NCBI GenBank assembly: GCA_963755055.1
Contig: CAVWIS010000022.1
Coordinates: 399,238-463,237 of the forward strand
Length of the DNA stretch: 64,000 bases
Reading direction: 5' to 3'
Source of the DNA: AP-16 sp963755055
Lineage (GTDB): Bacteria; Pseudomonadota; Alphaproteobacteria; Rhizobiales; Xanthobacteraceae
The position numbers and the translations under genes were made by a program. Positions 46,976-55,982 of this stretch are shown here, piece after piece. The notes under the pieces were generated by a model. That model saw only the letters and a list, made by a program, of their open reading frames with translations. It searched no databases and was not told the origin of the DNA. The stretch's first letter is position 1. Every line of letters starts with the position of its first letter.

Positions 46976-47194
46976 TTAGCAAGTGGCTCCGCGGGCGCAC
47001 CTGCGGACGGCGCGCCGGGCGTGGCGAGTGCCGACGCGCGACACGCAGACGCCCGACACACGGTGCATACCTGCGCCACATGCTTGGCGGACTGTAATAA
47101 CCATATCGTCCGACTGCTGAAGGGGCGCTAGTGGCATAGCCTGTGCCGAAGACACCACGGCCAGGGCAAAAGCAACGGCGATCAATCTAATCAT
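46976..47194 (-). CDS. small secreted cysteine-rich protein
   Basis: A 72-residue protein; the ATG at 47194 follows GGGAGGAAAGAAA. Signal peptide MIRLIAVAFALAVVSSAQAM. The mature part has four cysteines: RQACGAGMHRVSGVCVSR and RRCARGATC, in a basic C-terminus. This 'ACG.GM.RV.GVC..R' pattern is frequent in short exported Bradyrhizobium proteins of unknown role. Confidence 0.65.
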   Translation of the reverse strand: MIRLIAVAFALAVVSSAQAMPLAPLQQSDDMVITVRQACGAGMHRVSGVCVSRVGTRHARRAVRRCARGATC

Positions 47195-47409
47195 TTTCTT
47201 TCCTCCCATTGATGAACCAAAACCACGGTCCTGTTTCTCGCGCTGCATTGGCGCACGTCTTGGCAGCGCGGCTCACATTGATCCTTCCGTAGATGAACGC
47301 CAGGTGAACGCCCGTTGGACCGTCGTCTGCGCGACGCCGGATAGCATCACGCAAGCGATGCGGCACTCGACGCGCAGCACGTCGAGCCGGCCGATCAGTC
47401 GTGCGGAGT

Positions 47410-47430
47410 CATGGAGCCGTCGCGGGGCAT
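47410..47430 (+). repeat. short repeat shared with 62583-62603
   Basis: The 21 bases from CATGGAGCCGTC to GGGGCAT occur here and at 62583-62603 with one difference. Both lie in non-coding DNA near relics, so this is probably a leftover of a common element. Confidence 0.45.
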
Positions 47431-47538
47431 GGTGTTGTCGACTGTTGACCGTCCGCTTTCCGAGTAATCCGGCCATTGGGACCTGTCGAGGCGAGACAAC
47501 GAAGTCGCAAAGTGAGCCAAAGCAGTCGTTGCTCTGAG

Positions 47539-49386
47539 CTACCCGTCAACGTTGGTTGGCAATTCAAACTCAAAAATCGAACCTCTTTCAGCCCCAGGCG
47601 ACACCCAAATCCGCCCGTTGTGGCTTTCGATGATCGAACGGCAGATGGAAAGACCCATTCCCATGCCACTCGCCTTGGTCGTAAACAGCGGCTTGAAAAT
47701 GCGATCGACATTGGCTGGATCAACTCCCGTCCCGGTATCCTCGATCGACACATGGACTACACCAGGTTTGCTGAGGCGGGACTGTACGCGCAGCCTGCGA
47801 GGCTGCGCTGAATGCATGGCCTCAACGGCATTCATAACCAAATTCAAGACGACTTGCTGCAACTGAACTCGATTACCAGTGACGCTTGGCAAGCGATCAT
47901 CCAGGTCCGTGTGAACCTCAATGTGGTGTTTTTGAAATTCATTTTGCCCGAGAGCCAAGACCTCCAATACAACGCGGTTGACGTCCACGGGAACTTTTTC
48001 GTTCGTATCCTTTCTAAACACCGCGCGGACGTTCTGGACGATTTCGGCTGCGCGGAGGCCAGCATTCTCAATTTTATCTAACTCGGCTCGCGCCTTGTCG
48101 ATATCCAGTCTCTCCGCTGCAAGCCAGCGCCGGGCTGCACCGGCCCTTGTTACAATCCCCGTCAGCGGCTGGTTCAGCTCATGGGAGATCGACGCTGACA
48201 ATTCACCGGCCGCCGCTATTCGATTCAGTTGACTGAGCTCTGAAACAGCATCGCGTGCTACTATTTCCACGCGTTGACGGTACCTGCGCTCGTATAGCAA
48301 CCAGCTGATGAGCATGACCAGCACCACCAGTGTAGCGATGATCACCAGAATCTGTGGGCGATACCGCTCCCATGCGGTCGGATCGCGAAAACGCACGTCG
48401 CTACCCGGGGGAAGCACCGACTCGCTGATGCCCCACCGTTGCAGCTGACGCCAATCGAATATCGGCTTATTGACGCTGTTGGCGGCGACCGCGATGATCG
48501 ACGCATCGTCACCGTCGAGGATACGCGAGGCCAATCGCGCGGCATCCTGGCCGACGGAACCAGGAGTCACCAGGAAGCCGCCGACCGCGCCACGCCCCAG
48601 GAAAGTCTCGGTGCTGATTACGATCGGCCGATTGGCCGCCTGGGCAACAAGCGAAAGAGCCTCAGCCGGAACATACGACACACCGGCGCCGTCCAGATTG
48701 ATTGTTGTGTAGATGATCGCCGTGTGATCGGGCAGCGCCGCCACTCGCCTTCTCAAGTCCGCCATGGCCAGGCCCGTGAGGTCCAGGAAATCCAGGTCAC
48801 GGGTGACGAGCGGAATCTCCTCCTTGAAATGTCGGTAGGCCGGCAGGTTGTCCAGCAGGTCCCCGACGAGCGCGATGCGCTTGAGGTCGGGTACCAGGGC
48901 GCGCGCTGCAAGCACCATCTCGGCAAGCGTGATATTGATTGTTGTGCCGGTAACGCTGGCGGGAAGGCTGGACCGGGAAATGGCTCTTTCGGCGGCCTCG
49001 CCGAACACGACGGACGTCGCCGGCCACAGCTCGTCACGGATATCAGCCGCGTAATCGAGTGCCAAGGGGCCAAAAGCAACGATCAAACCGATGGGCTTGT
49101 TGCGATATTTCTCGCCGAAATGCAGTTTAAGGCTTTTCTTGTAGTTGGGGGCGGCAAAGCGATTGAGATCGAGATATTCCTCATAGATCGAGACAGGTGC
49201 CGTACGACCCGCATTGAGCAGCGTGCGGAACGCCATGTTGCGAGCGCCGACCCAGGGAAGCGACCCGCCATATTGATCAAGGACGAGCACCGAGCGTGGC
49301 AGGGGCGGGGCGGCAGATGGCGCCGTCAAGCCGAGGAACGCCATGGCCCAGACGACCGCAACTGCGAACAGGCGCAAAATTCTCAT
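47539..49386 (-). CDS. sensor histidine kinase with solute-binding-like periplasmic domain
   Basis: A 615-residue protein starting MRILRLFAVAVVWAMAFLGL (export/anchor). Residues about 30-330 resemble an ABC_sub_bind periplasmic domain (RSVLVLDQYGGSLPWVGARN, PIGLIVAFGPLALDYAADIR, SVTGTTINITLAEMVLAARA, GFLVTPGSVGQDAARLASRI). A membrane helix follows at 345-365 (PQILVIIATLVVLVMLISWL), then HisKA with His near 402 in SHELNQPLTGIV and an HATPase with VVLNLVMNAVEAM and GMGMGLSI. It should sense a ligand outside and phosphorylate a regulator; none is adjacent. No clear ribosome-binding site. Confidence 0.9.
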   Translation of the reverse strand: MRILRLFAVAVVWAMAFLGLTAPSAAPPLPRSVLVLDQYGGSLPWVGARNMAFRTLLNAGRTAPVSIYEEYLDLNRFAAPNYKKSLKLHFGEKYRNKPIGLIVAFGPLALDYAADIRDELWPATSVVFGEAAERAISRSSLPASVTGTTINITLAEMVLAARALVPDLKRIALVGDLLDNLPAYRHFKEEIPLVTRDLDFLDLTGLAMADLRRRVAALPDHTAIIYTTINLDGAGVSYVPAEALSLVAQAANRPIVISTETFLGRGAVGGFLVTPGSVGQDAARLASRILDGDDASIIAVAANSVNKPIFDWRQLQRWGISESVLPPGSDVRFRDPTAWERYRPQILVIIATLVVLVMLISWLLYERRYRQRVEIVARDAVSELSQLNRIAAAGELSASISHELNQPLTGIVTRAGAARRWLAAERLDIDKARAELDKIENAGLRAAEIVQNVRAVFRKDTNEKVPVDVNRVVLEVLALGQNEFQKHHIEVHTDLDDRLPSVTGNRVQLQQVVLNLVMNAVEAMHSAQPRRLRVQSRLSKPGVVHVSIEDTGTGVDPANVDRIFKPLFTTKASGMGMGLSICRSIIESHNGRIWVSPGAERGSIFEFELPTNVDG

Positions 49387-49529
49387 AAGGGTGGGACATG
49401 CACGTTTTCACCGTGCTCCTCCGAGCTGCTGAGCCGCTACCCAATGGTGACGATTTCCGCCCATACGCAAGCAATTGTCGTGCCACTGCTAGGCGTCGTC
49501 TATGGGGGAAAACCCTTATTCTGCTTGCG

Positions 49530-50150
49530 GATCACCTTGTGACGCGCCGGGCCCGCCGACCCAGTCTGTCGAAAGTCTGCCCTGTCGCAGCCGCGACCAG
49601 GGCCTTTCCATGCAGCTTTGAGGACGCCGCTATGAGGACGGAGCACAGGCTGCGGCGGCCCTTCCGCCAGGCCGTTCTCGCAGGCCGCCTCGAAGATCGC
49701 AGACCCGTAGCCGCCCTCGATATGCTCGGAAATGTGAATGCCACGGCGGCCTTTCCGCAGGACCCGCCCCAGTTGCCCACGGCGGTCCTCCCATGAGTTT
49801 TGCCGCAGGTCCCGCCCATCCCGTACAGGAAGGCTTCCGGCGAGCCCCCGGCCAGGGCCGAGCGGAGCCGGTCGAAGTCGGTCACCCCGTTCGGGGCAGA
49901 GACCACCTCCTCGCCATCGATCGTCACCGACCGAACCCGGAGCGAGCGCATGGCCTCGACGATCCCCGGCGCCCGGTCGGTCCAGTCGAAACCGCGCCGG
50001 GTGAACACCCGGACCCGGTCGCGGCCACGGCGGACGATGAAGCGGAACCCGTCGTGCTTGATCTCGTGGACCCAGTGCGGGCCGTCCGGGACCTCGCGGG
50101 CAAGCGTCGGGAGGGAGGGCGGGATGAAGCCGGAGCGGCGGAGAAAAAAA
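49530..50150 (-). pseudogene. ATP-dependent DNA ligase, relic 4
   Basis: Pieces in different frames read HWVHEIKHDGFRFIVRR, MFTRRGFDWTDRAPGIVEAM, RVRSVTIDGEEVVSAPNGVT, then DLRQNSWEDRRGQLGRVLRK and GIHISEHIEGGYGSAIFEAA. It covers most of the ligase domain with at least two frameshifts and ends early after AACENGL. It is closely similar in DNA to relic 1 at 13520-14195, including the region after each break. Confidence 0.85.
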
Positions 50151-50525
50151 TCCTGGGCTCATGTTGCGATTCGGTCACATGTGTTGCCCAAAATTCTACG
50201 AGATGGCTTTTTTCACCACTTCCAGATGTCGGGATCAGGTAGGGGTAATGCGGTCCCGATCAGTCTCCACGGGGGCTAGCCAGGAGCCGACCGGGACCGG
50301 GCCGGGCGAACGAGAAACACCTCACCCGACCGTGATGACGATTTCGATTTGTGGAATGGCTGTCGACCAGAATTGCGAAAATTGGTTAACCATGGCGGCC
50401 ACGAGGATCTGATCGTCTCGCGGCTTCATTCAAGGCCGGGCTCCCGACAATCGCCACGTGTCAAGATCGATTTAGCAACGACCGGGAATGGCGGTGGAAG
50501 GACGATCGGACTAATTCGTTGCCTG
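50151..50525. other. gap, nothing recognised
   Basis: Short open frames only. No repeat shared with the rest of the window is evident except the common word GTGTTGCCCAAA also seen near 44372. Confidence 0.3.
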
Positions 50526-50906
50526 CTATCCAGCGTCGGTGATCCGCACCCGGACAACCCGGATAATCCGCCCGCCGCTGCGCGGGCTCTCGGGCTGCAT
50601 GGTCGCGAGCCCCGCTCTCTCCAGGTCCCGCAGCACGGCGGCCGTGATGCCGTGCGCCAACTTCATCGCCTCGGTGACGCCAGCGGGTGAGGCCGCGAAC
50701 AGCGAGAGGGCGCGGCGCAGCGCTGATCTCGCCGCGGCGCGCCTGCACGCGCCGCTCGTCCTCGTCGTCGGGGCGGAAGTTCTACGTGGCGGCGAGTCGC
50801 GCGGCTCTCGGAGACTCGCAACGTGGACGTGGACGGTCGCGTCATCTTCAGCGAGCGCACCATCGGGATGAGCCCGACCGCCGTTCAGGTGTGGTTTCAC
50901 CGGCAC
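50526..50906 (-). pseudogene. fragment of a small hypothetical gene
   Basis: The C-terminal part LSLFAASPAGVTEAMKLAHG then VLRDLERAGLATMQPE and RIIRVVRVRITDAG matches a short Bradyrhizobium-type family ('AL.LLA.SP.G.TEA...AHG......L..AGLAT') with a winged-helix look. The upstream half of the open frame is low-complexity and overlaps an integrase relic on the other strand, so the gene start is probably lost. Confidence 0.45.
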
Positions 50907-51000
50907 TATGCGGCCCTGGGGTTCACCGGCGCCTCATCGCGTCGGAAGCTCCGGCGACATTCTGGCAGCCGCAGAGACTGCGGTCTCCAGGGGTCGCGCC
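50823..51000 (+). pseudogene. tyrosine integrase scrap
   Basis: The segment RTIGMSPTAVQVWFHRHYAA then LGFTGASSRRKLRRH resembles 'MSP..V..WF...Y..LGL.G.SSHSGRRTF' from phage-type integrases of Rhizobiales, which precedes the catalytic R-H box. The H/R box itself is already out of frame. Confidence 0.55.
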
Positions 51001-51137
51001 GAATTTGGCGCGGCAACAAAGCTCTTTGTTCTACTGTTCGCATGGATGGTTGGCGACTTGATATTGGGTTCGCTTACCTTAATCAGTCGGAGCCGAATAG
51101 CCTCGATCGAGGAATGATGAGGCCCCACGGATTTGGC

Positions 51138-51866
51138 TCAGCCGGAAACCCCAGTCACCTGCGCGGAGGGTCTTTCGCTGAGCAGGTGGTAGAACACGCC
51201 GCCGAGAGCTCCGCCGATCAGCGGCGCCACCCAGAATAGCCAAAGTTGCGCGAGCGCCCAGCCGCCGACGAACAGAGCGGGACCGGTGCTTCGGGCCGGG
51301 TTGACGGACGTATTGGTGATTGGGATGCCGACAAGGTGGATAAGCGTCAGGCCCAGTCCGATGGCGATGGGGGCGAAGCCGACCGGAGCCTTCCCGTGCG
51401 TCGATCCCATTATGATGAACAGAAACATCATCGTCAGGACCACCTCGGCGAAGAAGCCCGAGAAAAGGCCATAATGGCCGGGAGAGTGCTCGCCAAAGCC
51501 ATTCGCAGCAAAGCCCTTAGCGAGGGTAAAATCCGGAGCTCCGCTCGCAATTCCATAGAGGACAGCCGAAGCAACGATGGCACCGACGATCTGCGACACG
51601 ACATACGGGGCAATATCCCGGGCGGGGAAGCGTCGGCCAGCCGCGAGGCCAACCGTCACCGCGGGGTTGAGGTGGCATCCCGAGATATGGCCGATCGCAT
51701 AGGCCATGGTCAGGACCGTCAGGCCGAAGGCCAGTGCAACGCCCAGCAGGCCGATGCCGGTTTCAGGAAAAGCGGCAGTGATCACCGCACTCCCGCAGCC
51801 TGCGAAAGTAAGCCAAAAGGTCCCGATCGCCTCGGCGACGCATTTGCGTATTTTGTCTCCGTTCAT
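51138..51866 (-). CDS. aqpZ: aquaporin Z
   Basis: A 242-residue water channel; the ATG at 51866 has a perfect AAGGAGG before it. Six membrane helices are visible, with the two pore loops HLNPAVT (about residue 64) and SVNPARS (about 188), and the selectivity-filter region GCHLNPAVTVGLAAG. The length and motifs are those of bacterial AqpZ. It stands alone; an inverted repeat lies 31-62 bases upstream of the start. The start is unambiguous. Confidence 0.95.
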   Translation of the reverse strand: MNGDKIRKCVAEAIGTFWLTFAGCGSAVITAAFPETGIGLLGVALAFGLTVLTMAYAIGHISGCHLNPAVTVGLAAGRRFPARDIAPYVVSQIVGAIVASAVLYGIASGAPDFTLAKGFAANGFGEHSPGHYGLFSGFFAEVVLTMMFLFIIMGSTHGKAPVGFAPIAIGLGLTLIHLVGIPITNTSVNPARSTGPALFVGGWALAQLWLFWVAPLIGGALGGVFYHLLSERPSAQVTGVSG

Positions 51867-51896
51867 GTTCTGGTCCTCCTTAGGGCCCGAGCGTCT

Positions 51897-51928
51897 CGCT
51901 TAGTAGTGACGAAGTTTAATACTAAGCG
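51897..51928. promoter_or_regulatory. inverted repeat upstream of aqpZ
   Basis: CGCTTAGTA (51897-51905) and TACTAAGCG (51920-51928) are exact reverse complements separated by 14 bases. The position 31-62 bases before the aqpZ start codon suits an operator; a 5'-UTR hairpin is the alternative. Confidence 0.5.
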
Positions 51929-52447
51929 CAATCGAGCGAGTTCTTCTTCACCGGCTGTACGGATGTCTGAATTTTGCACACAACCGCCCCGCCAGCCGTC
52001 CTTCGGCGAGTCCGGTTACTGAGGCAAAACCGGCGCGCCGGCGACGTGATCGGGCGGGGCGGCTCATGACCCCAGCGCATGGGCGCAGGCGTGCCGGAAC
52101 ATCGCCGGCCCATTGCTGTCCATGTGCTCGGATACCCGGACGGCGAGCCGGCGCGGACCTCGCGCGACATCGCGTTGAGCAGCCGGCACGTTCGGAGATG
52201 GCCCGGCGGGCGCGCTTCGCTTGCCCACCGACGCCCGCCGATCAGCCTCACTTCGCCTTGCTGGCGTCGCGCACGAAGGCGGTCAACTCGGTGTTGAAGC
52301 GGGTGGCGTCCCGCTCTACTTCTCAGGAGATCATCAGGTGGATGCACAAAGCCCATCCGCGGTCGCGCACAATACGATGGACCGCATAACGCTCGACGAG
52401 GCTCGCAAGCATATCGCCAAAAATGGAAGCGCCCTGGACCTGACCAG
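51929..52447. other. gap with faint relic
   Basis: On the minus strand, 52250-52312 reads DATRFNTELTAFVRDASKAK and a stop, resembling the tail of an alpha/beta hydrolase. Nothing else is recognisable. Confidence 0.35.
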
Positions 52448-52813
52448 CTACTTTAGAGATGAAGCGTTCATATTGTTTCGCGCTGCCTCCACCGCCGCTC
52501 CGACCCGTCTTGTAAGCGCCGTGAAGTCCTCAACCTTCGCTGCAATGGAAGTACTGTGCTTGCGCAGGAGTTCCGCGAGCGCTTCAGTCTCAGCTGCGAT
52601 GTTTTTTGCGATATCGAGGACCTCTTTGCCGCAATTCTGGATGTCGGTAGCTGTAGCCCCGCAAGAATCGATAAGTTTTTTGGCGGTCGCCGCAGCATTT
52701 AATGTTTCATCGAGAGCCGGAGCGGTAGTCGCCTTGCCAAGATCCGGGTCTTCGGCCAAAGTTTTCTCGAGGTTGCGCTTTACCTCTTCGAGAGCCATGG
52801 GGGATCGTGCCAT
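52448..52813 (-). CDS. helical protein of unknown function
   Basis: A 121-residue protein; the ATG at 52813 follows AAGGAAACCACCTA. No signal peptide. Almost entirely helical: LEEVKRNLEKTLAEDPDLG, ETLNAAATAKKLIDSCGATA, AKNIAAETEALAELLRKHST and TALTRRVGAAVEAARNNMNA. It looks like a small coiled-coil or four-helix protein. I do not recognise it. A strong minus-strand hairpin 140 bases upstream separates it from anything before it. Confidence 0.6.
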   Translation of the reverse strand: MARSPMALEEVKRNLEKTLAEDPDLGKATTAPALDETLNAAATAKKLIDSCGATATDIQNCGKEVLDIAKNIAAETEALAELLRKHSTSIAAKVEDFTALTRRVGAAVEAARNNMNASSLK

Positions 52814-52953
52814 TAGGTGGTTTCCTTGAAGCGCCACATCTATCTGTGTGAGGTGTGGCATGGATAATTGATGGGTCGCAAACCGATTGTTGACGTATGG
52901 TAAATCTGAGAAAAGCTGCATTCGGGCACCCGGCGCAGCTACTATAGAAATAA

Positions 52954-52982
52954 ATAACCCCGGTGGGCGGCACCGGGGTTAT
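52954..52982 (-). terminator. strong rho-independent terminator on the minus strand
   Basis: ATAACCCCGGTG (52954-52965) and CACCGGGGTTAT (52971-52982) form a perfect 12-bp stem with the loop GGCGG. Read on the minus strand it is followed by TTATTTC, so it ends a minus-strand transcript arriving from above 52983, where I find no clear gene. Confidence 0.65.
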
Positions 52983-53420
52983 CTGCCAGACGGTCGGCGT
53001 GCAAACGGGACGGGGGCAGGGCCGCGAACAGTTTAGCAAGCGACGGCATGGCGTCTACCGCCTCGCGAGGCTTATCGAATTTACGGCTAAAAGCATCAGG
53101 GCGCAGTCAGCGGGCGATCGCGGCTTGATGGATCGATAGGCGTGCCAGGAGGATGAAGCCGGCTCCAGTCGTTAGCCGGTGGGAGGGCGAGTTTGGTGCG
53201 GCAACATAATCGGGAAAAAAGGAAGCCCTGCCGGGAACTGGTGGAGGGCTCATCTGAGGGCCGTGGCTCTCTACCGCCCGCCCCTCCTGCCTTAACGTTA
53301 AATTCGACCAGTTTTGTGACGCGGTGGACTCAGTCTTGCTACTTGCTAAGTTCGACGGCGGCGCGTTGTAGGTTATTTGTCGGCGCGCTGTCAGACGGCG
53401 GCTACCAGCTTCCCTAGCCC
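52983..53420. other. gap left of the IS4 element
   Basis: No gene is recognised; 53174-53206 (GGTGGGAGGGCGAGTTTGGT) resembles 11642-11672. A minus-strand transcript ending at the 52954 hairpin may start here. Confidence 0.35.
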
Positions 53421-54887
53421 CAATACTGTTCACTTAATACTTTGTTTACCATTGATTTGGCACCCTGCTGATGGCGAAGCAGGAGGCGGAACAGATGGCA
53501 CGGACCGTTGCGAGCCTTCCGGAAGGCAGCCGAATCACCGACTACATCAGTTTGGGTGTGATCGCCAAGACATTTCCAGTGAGCAAGATTCACGCGATTC
53601 TTGCGGCGACCGGCAAGACCAGCGTGCGCGAGCGCGATCTGCCGGCGCACGTGGTGGTCTATTACGTGATTGCGCTGGCGCTGTACATGCACTCGTCTTA
53701 TCGCGAAGTGCTTCGTTGCTTGCTGGAGGGCGTGCACTGGCTGCTCGATCCGTCAGCGACAATCAAAGTAGCCGGCAAGTCTGGCATCTCGCAGGCGCGC
53801 ACGCGGCTCGGATGGGAAGCGGTGCGTCGACTGCATGACGAGGTGGTGAAGCCGATCGCGATCCGGTCGACCCGGGGAGCCTGGTATCGGGAATGGCGAT
53901 TGGTCAGCCTGGACGGCAGCACGCTGGATGTTGCCGACGAGGCGGGGAATGACGAGGTCTTCGGCCGGCCCGGATCAAGTCGCGGCAGCAGCGCCTATCC
54001 GCAAATCCGCTTTGTCTCTTTGGTCGAGAACGGCACGCACGTGTTGTTCGGCAGCCAGATGGCGAACTATGGAACAGGCGAGATCACGTTAGCCAAAGCC
54101 GTATTGCCAAGCCTTCAGCCTGGCATGCTGTGCTTGGCAGATCGGCAGTTTTTCGGCTTCGAGTTCTGGAATTTGGCGCGCGCGACCGGAGCCGATCTGC
54201 TTTGGCGGATCAAGAAGAACATGCGCTTGGCGCGTGAAGAGCCATTGTCCGACGGTTCGTATCTGAGCCACATCTACCCGTCCGAGCAGGATTGGCGGCG
54301 CAAGACCAACGGGGTCAAGGTGCGCATCATCGACTATTGTCTGGACGGCGTTGCCGACGCCGAGCCGATCTATCGGCTCGTCAGCACAATTCTGGATCAC
54401 AAGAAAGCTCCTGCCGTGCAGCTGGCTGCTCTCTATCACGAGCGCTGGGAAGTGGAGACCGCCCTAGACGAATTGAAGACCCACCTGCGCGGCGCCAAGA
54501 TCGTCTTGCGAAGCAAAACGCCAGATCTGGTTCGACAGGAGTTCTACGGCCTCATGATGGCCCACTTCGCCATTCGTGGCCTGATGCATGAAGCAGCGCT
54601 CAAGGCCGACGATGATCCCGACGACCTCTCCTTCATCCATGCGGTTCGCGTCGTCCGCCGGAAACTTCCCCGTTTCCCTGCCATTCCCCCCTCGGAATTG
54701 CCGAGCATTTCATGATACCGTGCTCGACGAGATACTACAGGACCGCCTCCCATCCCGTCGGCATCGACGTAACAAGCGCTGCGTCAAACGAAAGATGAGC
54801 AACTTCCCGCTCCGGCGCCGAACCGACAAGCGTCTCCCGTCAATCAATGTCAGAAAGGCGATCCGAATCCTTAAATGAACGGTATTG
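53421..54887 (+). mobile_element. IS4-family insertion sequence
   Basis: Imperfect inverted repeats: CAATACTGTTCACTTAA at 53421-53437 and, at 54871-54887, the reverse complement of CAATACCGTTCATTTAA (two differences in 17). The word CTAGCC lies just outside both ends (53414-53419 and 54891-54896) and may be a target duplication. The single transposase gene fills the element. Confidence 0.75.
53471..54715 (+). CDS. IS4-family transposase, last ~50 residues frameshifted
   Basis: A 414-residue frame beginning MAKQEAEQMARTVASLPEGS. The DDE_Tnp_1 catalytic residues are visible: LVSLDGSTLDVAD, CLADRQFFGFEFW and the Y-R-E-K box YHERWEVETALDELK. At a run of six C (54686-54691) the frame shifts; the normal tail (DTVLDEILQDRLPSRRHR, then KRKMSNFPLRRR and AIRILK) continues in the next frame to 54878. 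The catalytic domain is whole, so partial activity cannot be excluded, but the truncated tail suggests an inactive copy or a sequence error. Confidence 0.85.
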   Translation: MAKQEAEQMARTVASLPEGSRITDYISLGVIAKTFPVSKIHAILAATGKTSVRERDLPAHVVVYYVIALALYMHSSYREVLRCLLEGVHWLLDPSATIKVAGKSGISQARTRLGWEAVRRLHDEVVKPIAIRSTRGAWYREWRLVSLDGSTLDVADEAGNDEVFGRPGSSRGSSAYPQIRFVSLVENGTHVLFGSQMANYGTGEITLAKAVLPSLQPGMLCLADRQFFGFEFWNLARATGADLLWRIKKNMRLAREEPLSDGSYLSHIYPSEQDWRRKTNGVKVRIIDYCLDGVADAEPIYRLVSTILDHKKAPAVQLAALYHERWEVETALDELKTHLRGAKIVLRSKTPDLVRQEFYGLMMAHFAIRGLMHEAALKADDDPDDLSFIHAVRVVRRKLPRFPAIPPSELPSIS

Positions 54888-55020
54888 TCGCTAGCCAACC
54901 ATCAGCCGCACGGCGAACCGGGTACGCGAACGGCTGAACCTCATTGTGGTCGATCACGGCGACTTCAATTAGGCGGTCGAAGGGCGCCGTCTCGATTGCC
55001 TTCCATTCATCGTCTGCCAT
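54871..55020 (-). pseudogene. small hypothetical gene cut by the IS4 element
   Basis: The frame MADDEWKAIETAPFDRLIEV then AVIDHNEVQPFAYPVRRAAD and GWLATIPFI has the pattern of short Bradyrhizobium proteins ('W..IETAP.DR...LAVID....H....P.RR...GW'). The last codons and stop are supplied by the IS4 right inverted repeat. Removing the element and one CTAGCC would continue the frame as GWLGKLVAAV and stop. No ribosome-binding site of note. Confidence 0.65.
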
Positions 55021-55163
55021 GATGGGCCATCACCGCTAACAGTAAACCCGATGTTTATTGTACAATTTAAGCCGATTTTAGAGCACCGCTTTTAGTGTGC
55101 TGTTATGAGGCGAGAAGCAGGCTCTCGTCGCCAAAATGAACAATTGAATACGAAGAGGGCGTC

Positions 55164-55677
55164 ATGACGAGGTCCGTTGTCAAAGTGGCGGAGCACGTCG
55201 ATCGGTCCAGCGTGAATCCTATCAAGCCGTCTTATTTGGAATCCTTGACTTCTCGTCGAGCGGTTGCACCGTCGTCTGCTCAAGGTGATCAAGGATGAGC
55301 TTGACTGTCGCGGACGAAGCGATATCAGCCCCGTCCAGGCGCTGTTACTCTTCAACATCGGTGACAAGGAACTCACCGCAAGCGAATTGCACACGCGCGG
55401 CTGCTATCTCGGCTCGAACGTCTCCTATATCCTCAAGAACGTAGTCGAAATGGGCCTCCTCGATCATCAGCGTTCGCGCGTGGACCGCCGAACAGCCCGC
55501 ATCAAGCTCACCCAGAAAGGGCGCGAAGTTCGCGACATCGTGACGGCGCTTTACGAAAGGCAAGTCCGGACCGTGGAGCAGGTCGGCGGGATCCAGGCAC
55601 ACCAGTTCGCGGATCTGAACAGGGCGTTGCAGCGGCTCGAGCGGTTTTGGACCGACCAGATCTTGTATCGGCTATGA
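55164..55677 (+). pseudogene. ldtR: LdtR-type MarR-family regulator with one-base frameshift
   Basis: Starts at ATG 55164 (AGAGGG upstream), reading VNPIKPSYLESLT; an extra T at about 55251 (ACTTCTC for ACTCTC) throws the frame, which resumes VERLHRRLLKVIKDELDCRG, SPVQALLLFNIGDKELTASE, GCYLGSNVSYILKNVVEMGL, DHQRSRVDRRTARIKLTQKG and RLERFWTDQILYRL. This is the winged-helix LdtR regulator of Rhizobiales, which controls L,D-transpeptidase and stress genes. Apart from the single base it is intact, so it may be functional in the real genome. Confidence 0.88.
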
Positions 55678-55982
55678 TCCGGCGAAGATGGGGCTGTGGT
55701 CCAGCCAACGGACCGCCCGGTGCCCCAAGACTCGGGGTGTGTCGAGAGGCGAGCCGCTCCTGTTTAGATAGGTATCCGGCGTCAATCGCGTTGCCGGGCC
55801 AACTGTACGGCATCCCTAGGTGGGAGCAACCGTTCATTGTAGCGCCGTGAGCAATATTGCCTTAAGATTGTCATTGTGTAGTTAAGGCGCGTTAACATTC
55901 TGCGTCCGCTCGGAACAACCCTTTTCTCAAGAAGAAGGTGCTGCATGAACGCGCACAAAATAAGAATCCTGGGAGAGCGAAA
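55678..55982. other. intergenic region, AT-richer part likely promoter
   Basis: No gene is seen. The segment 55850-55930 is AT-richer than the surroundings and probably carries the promoter of the 68-residue gene. Confidence 0.35.
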
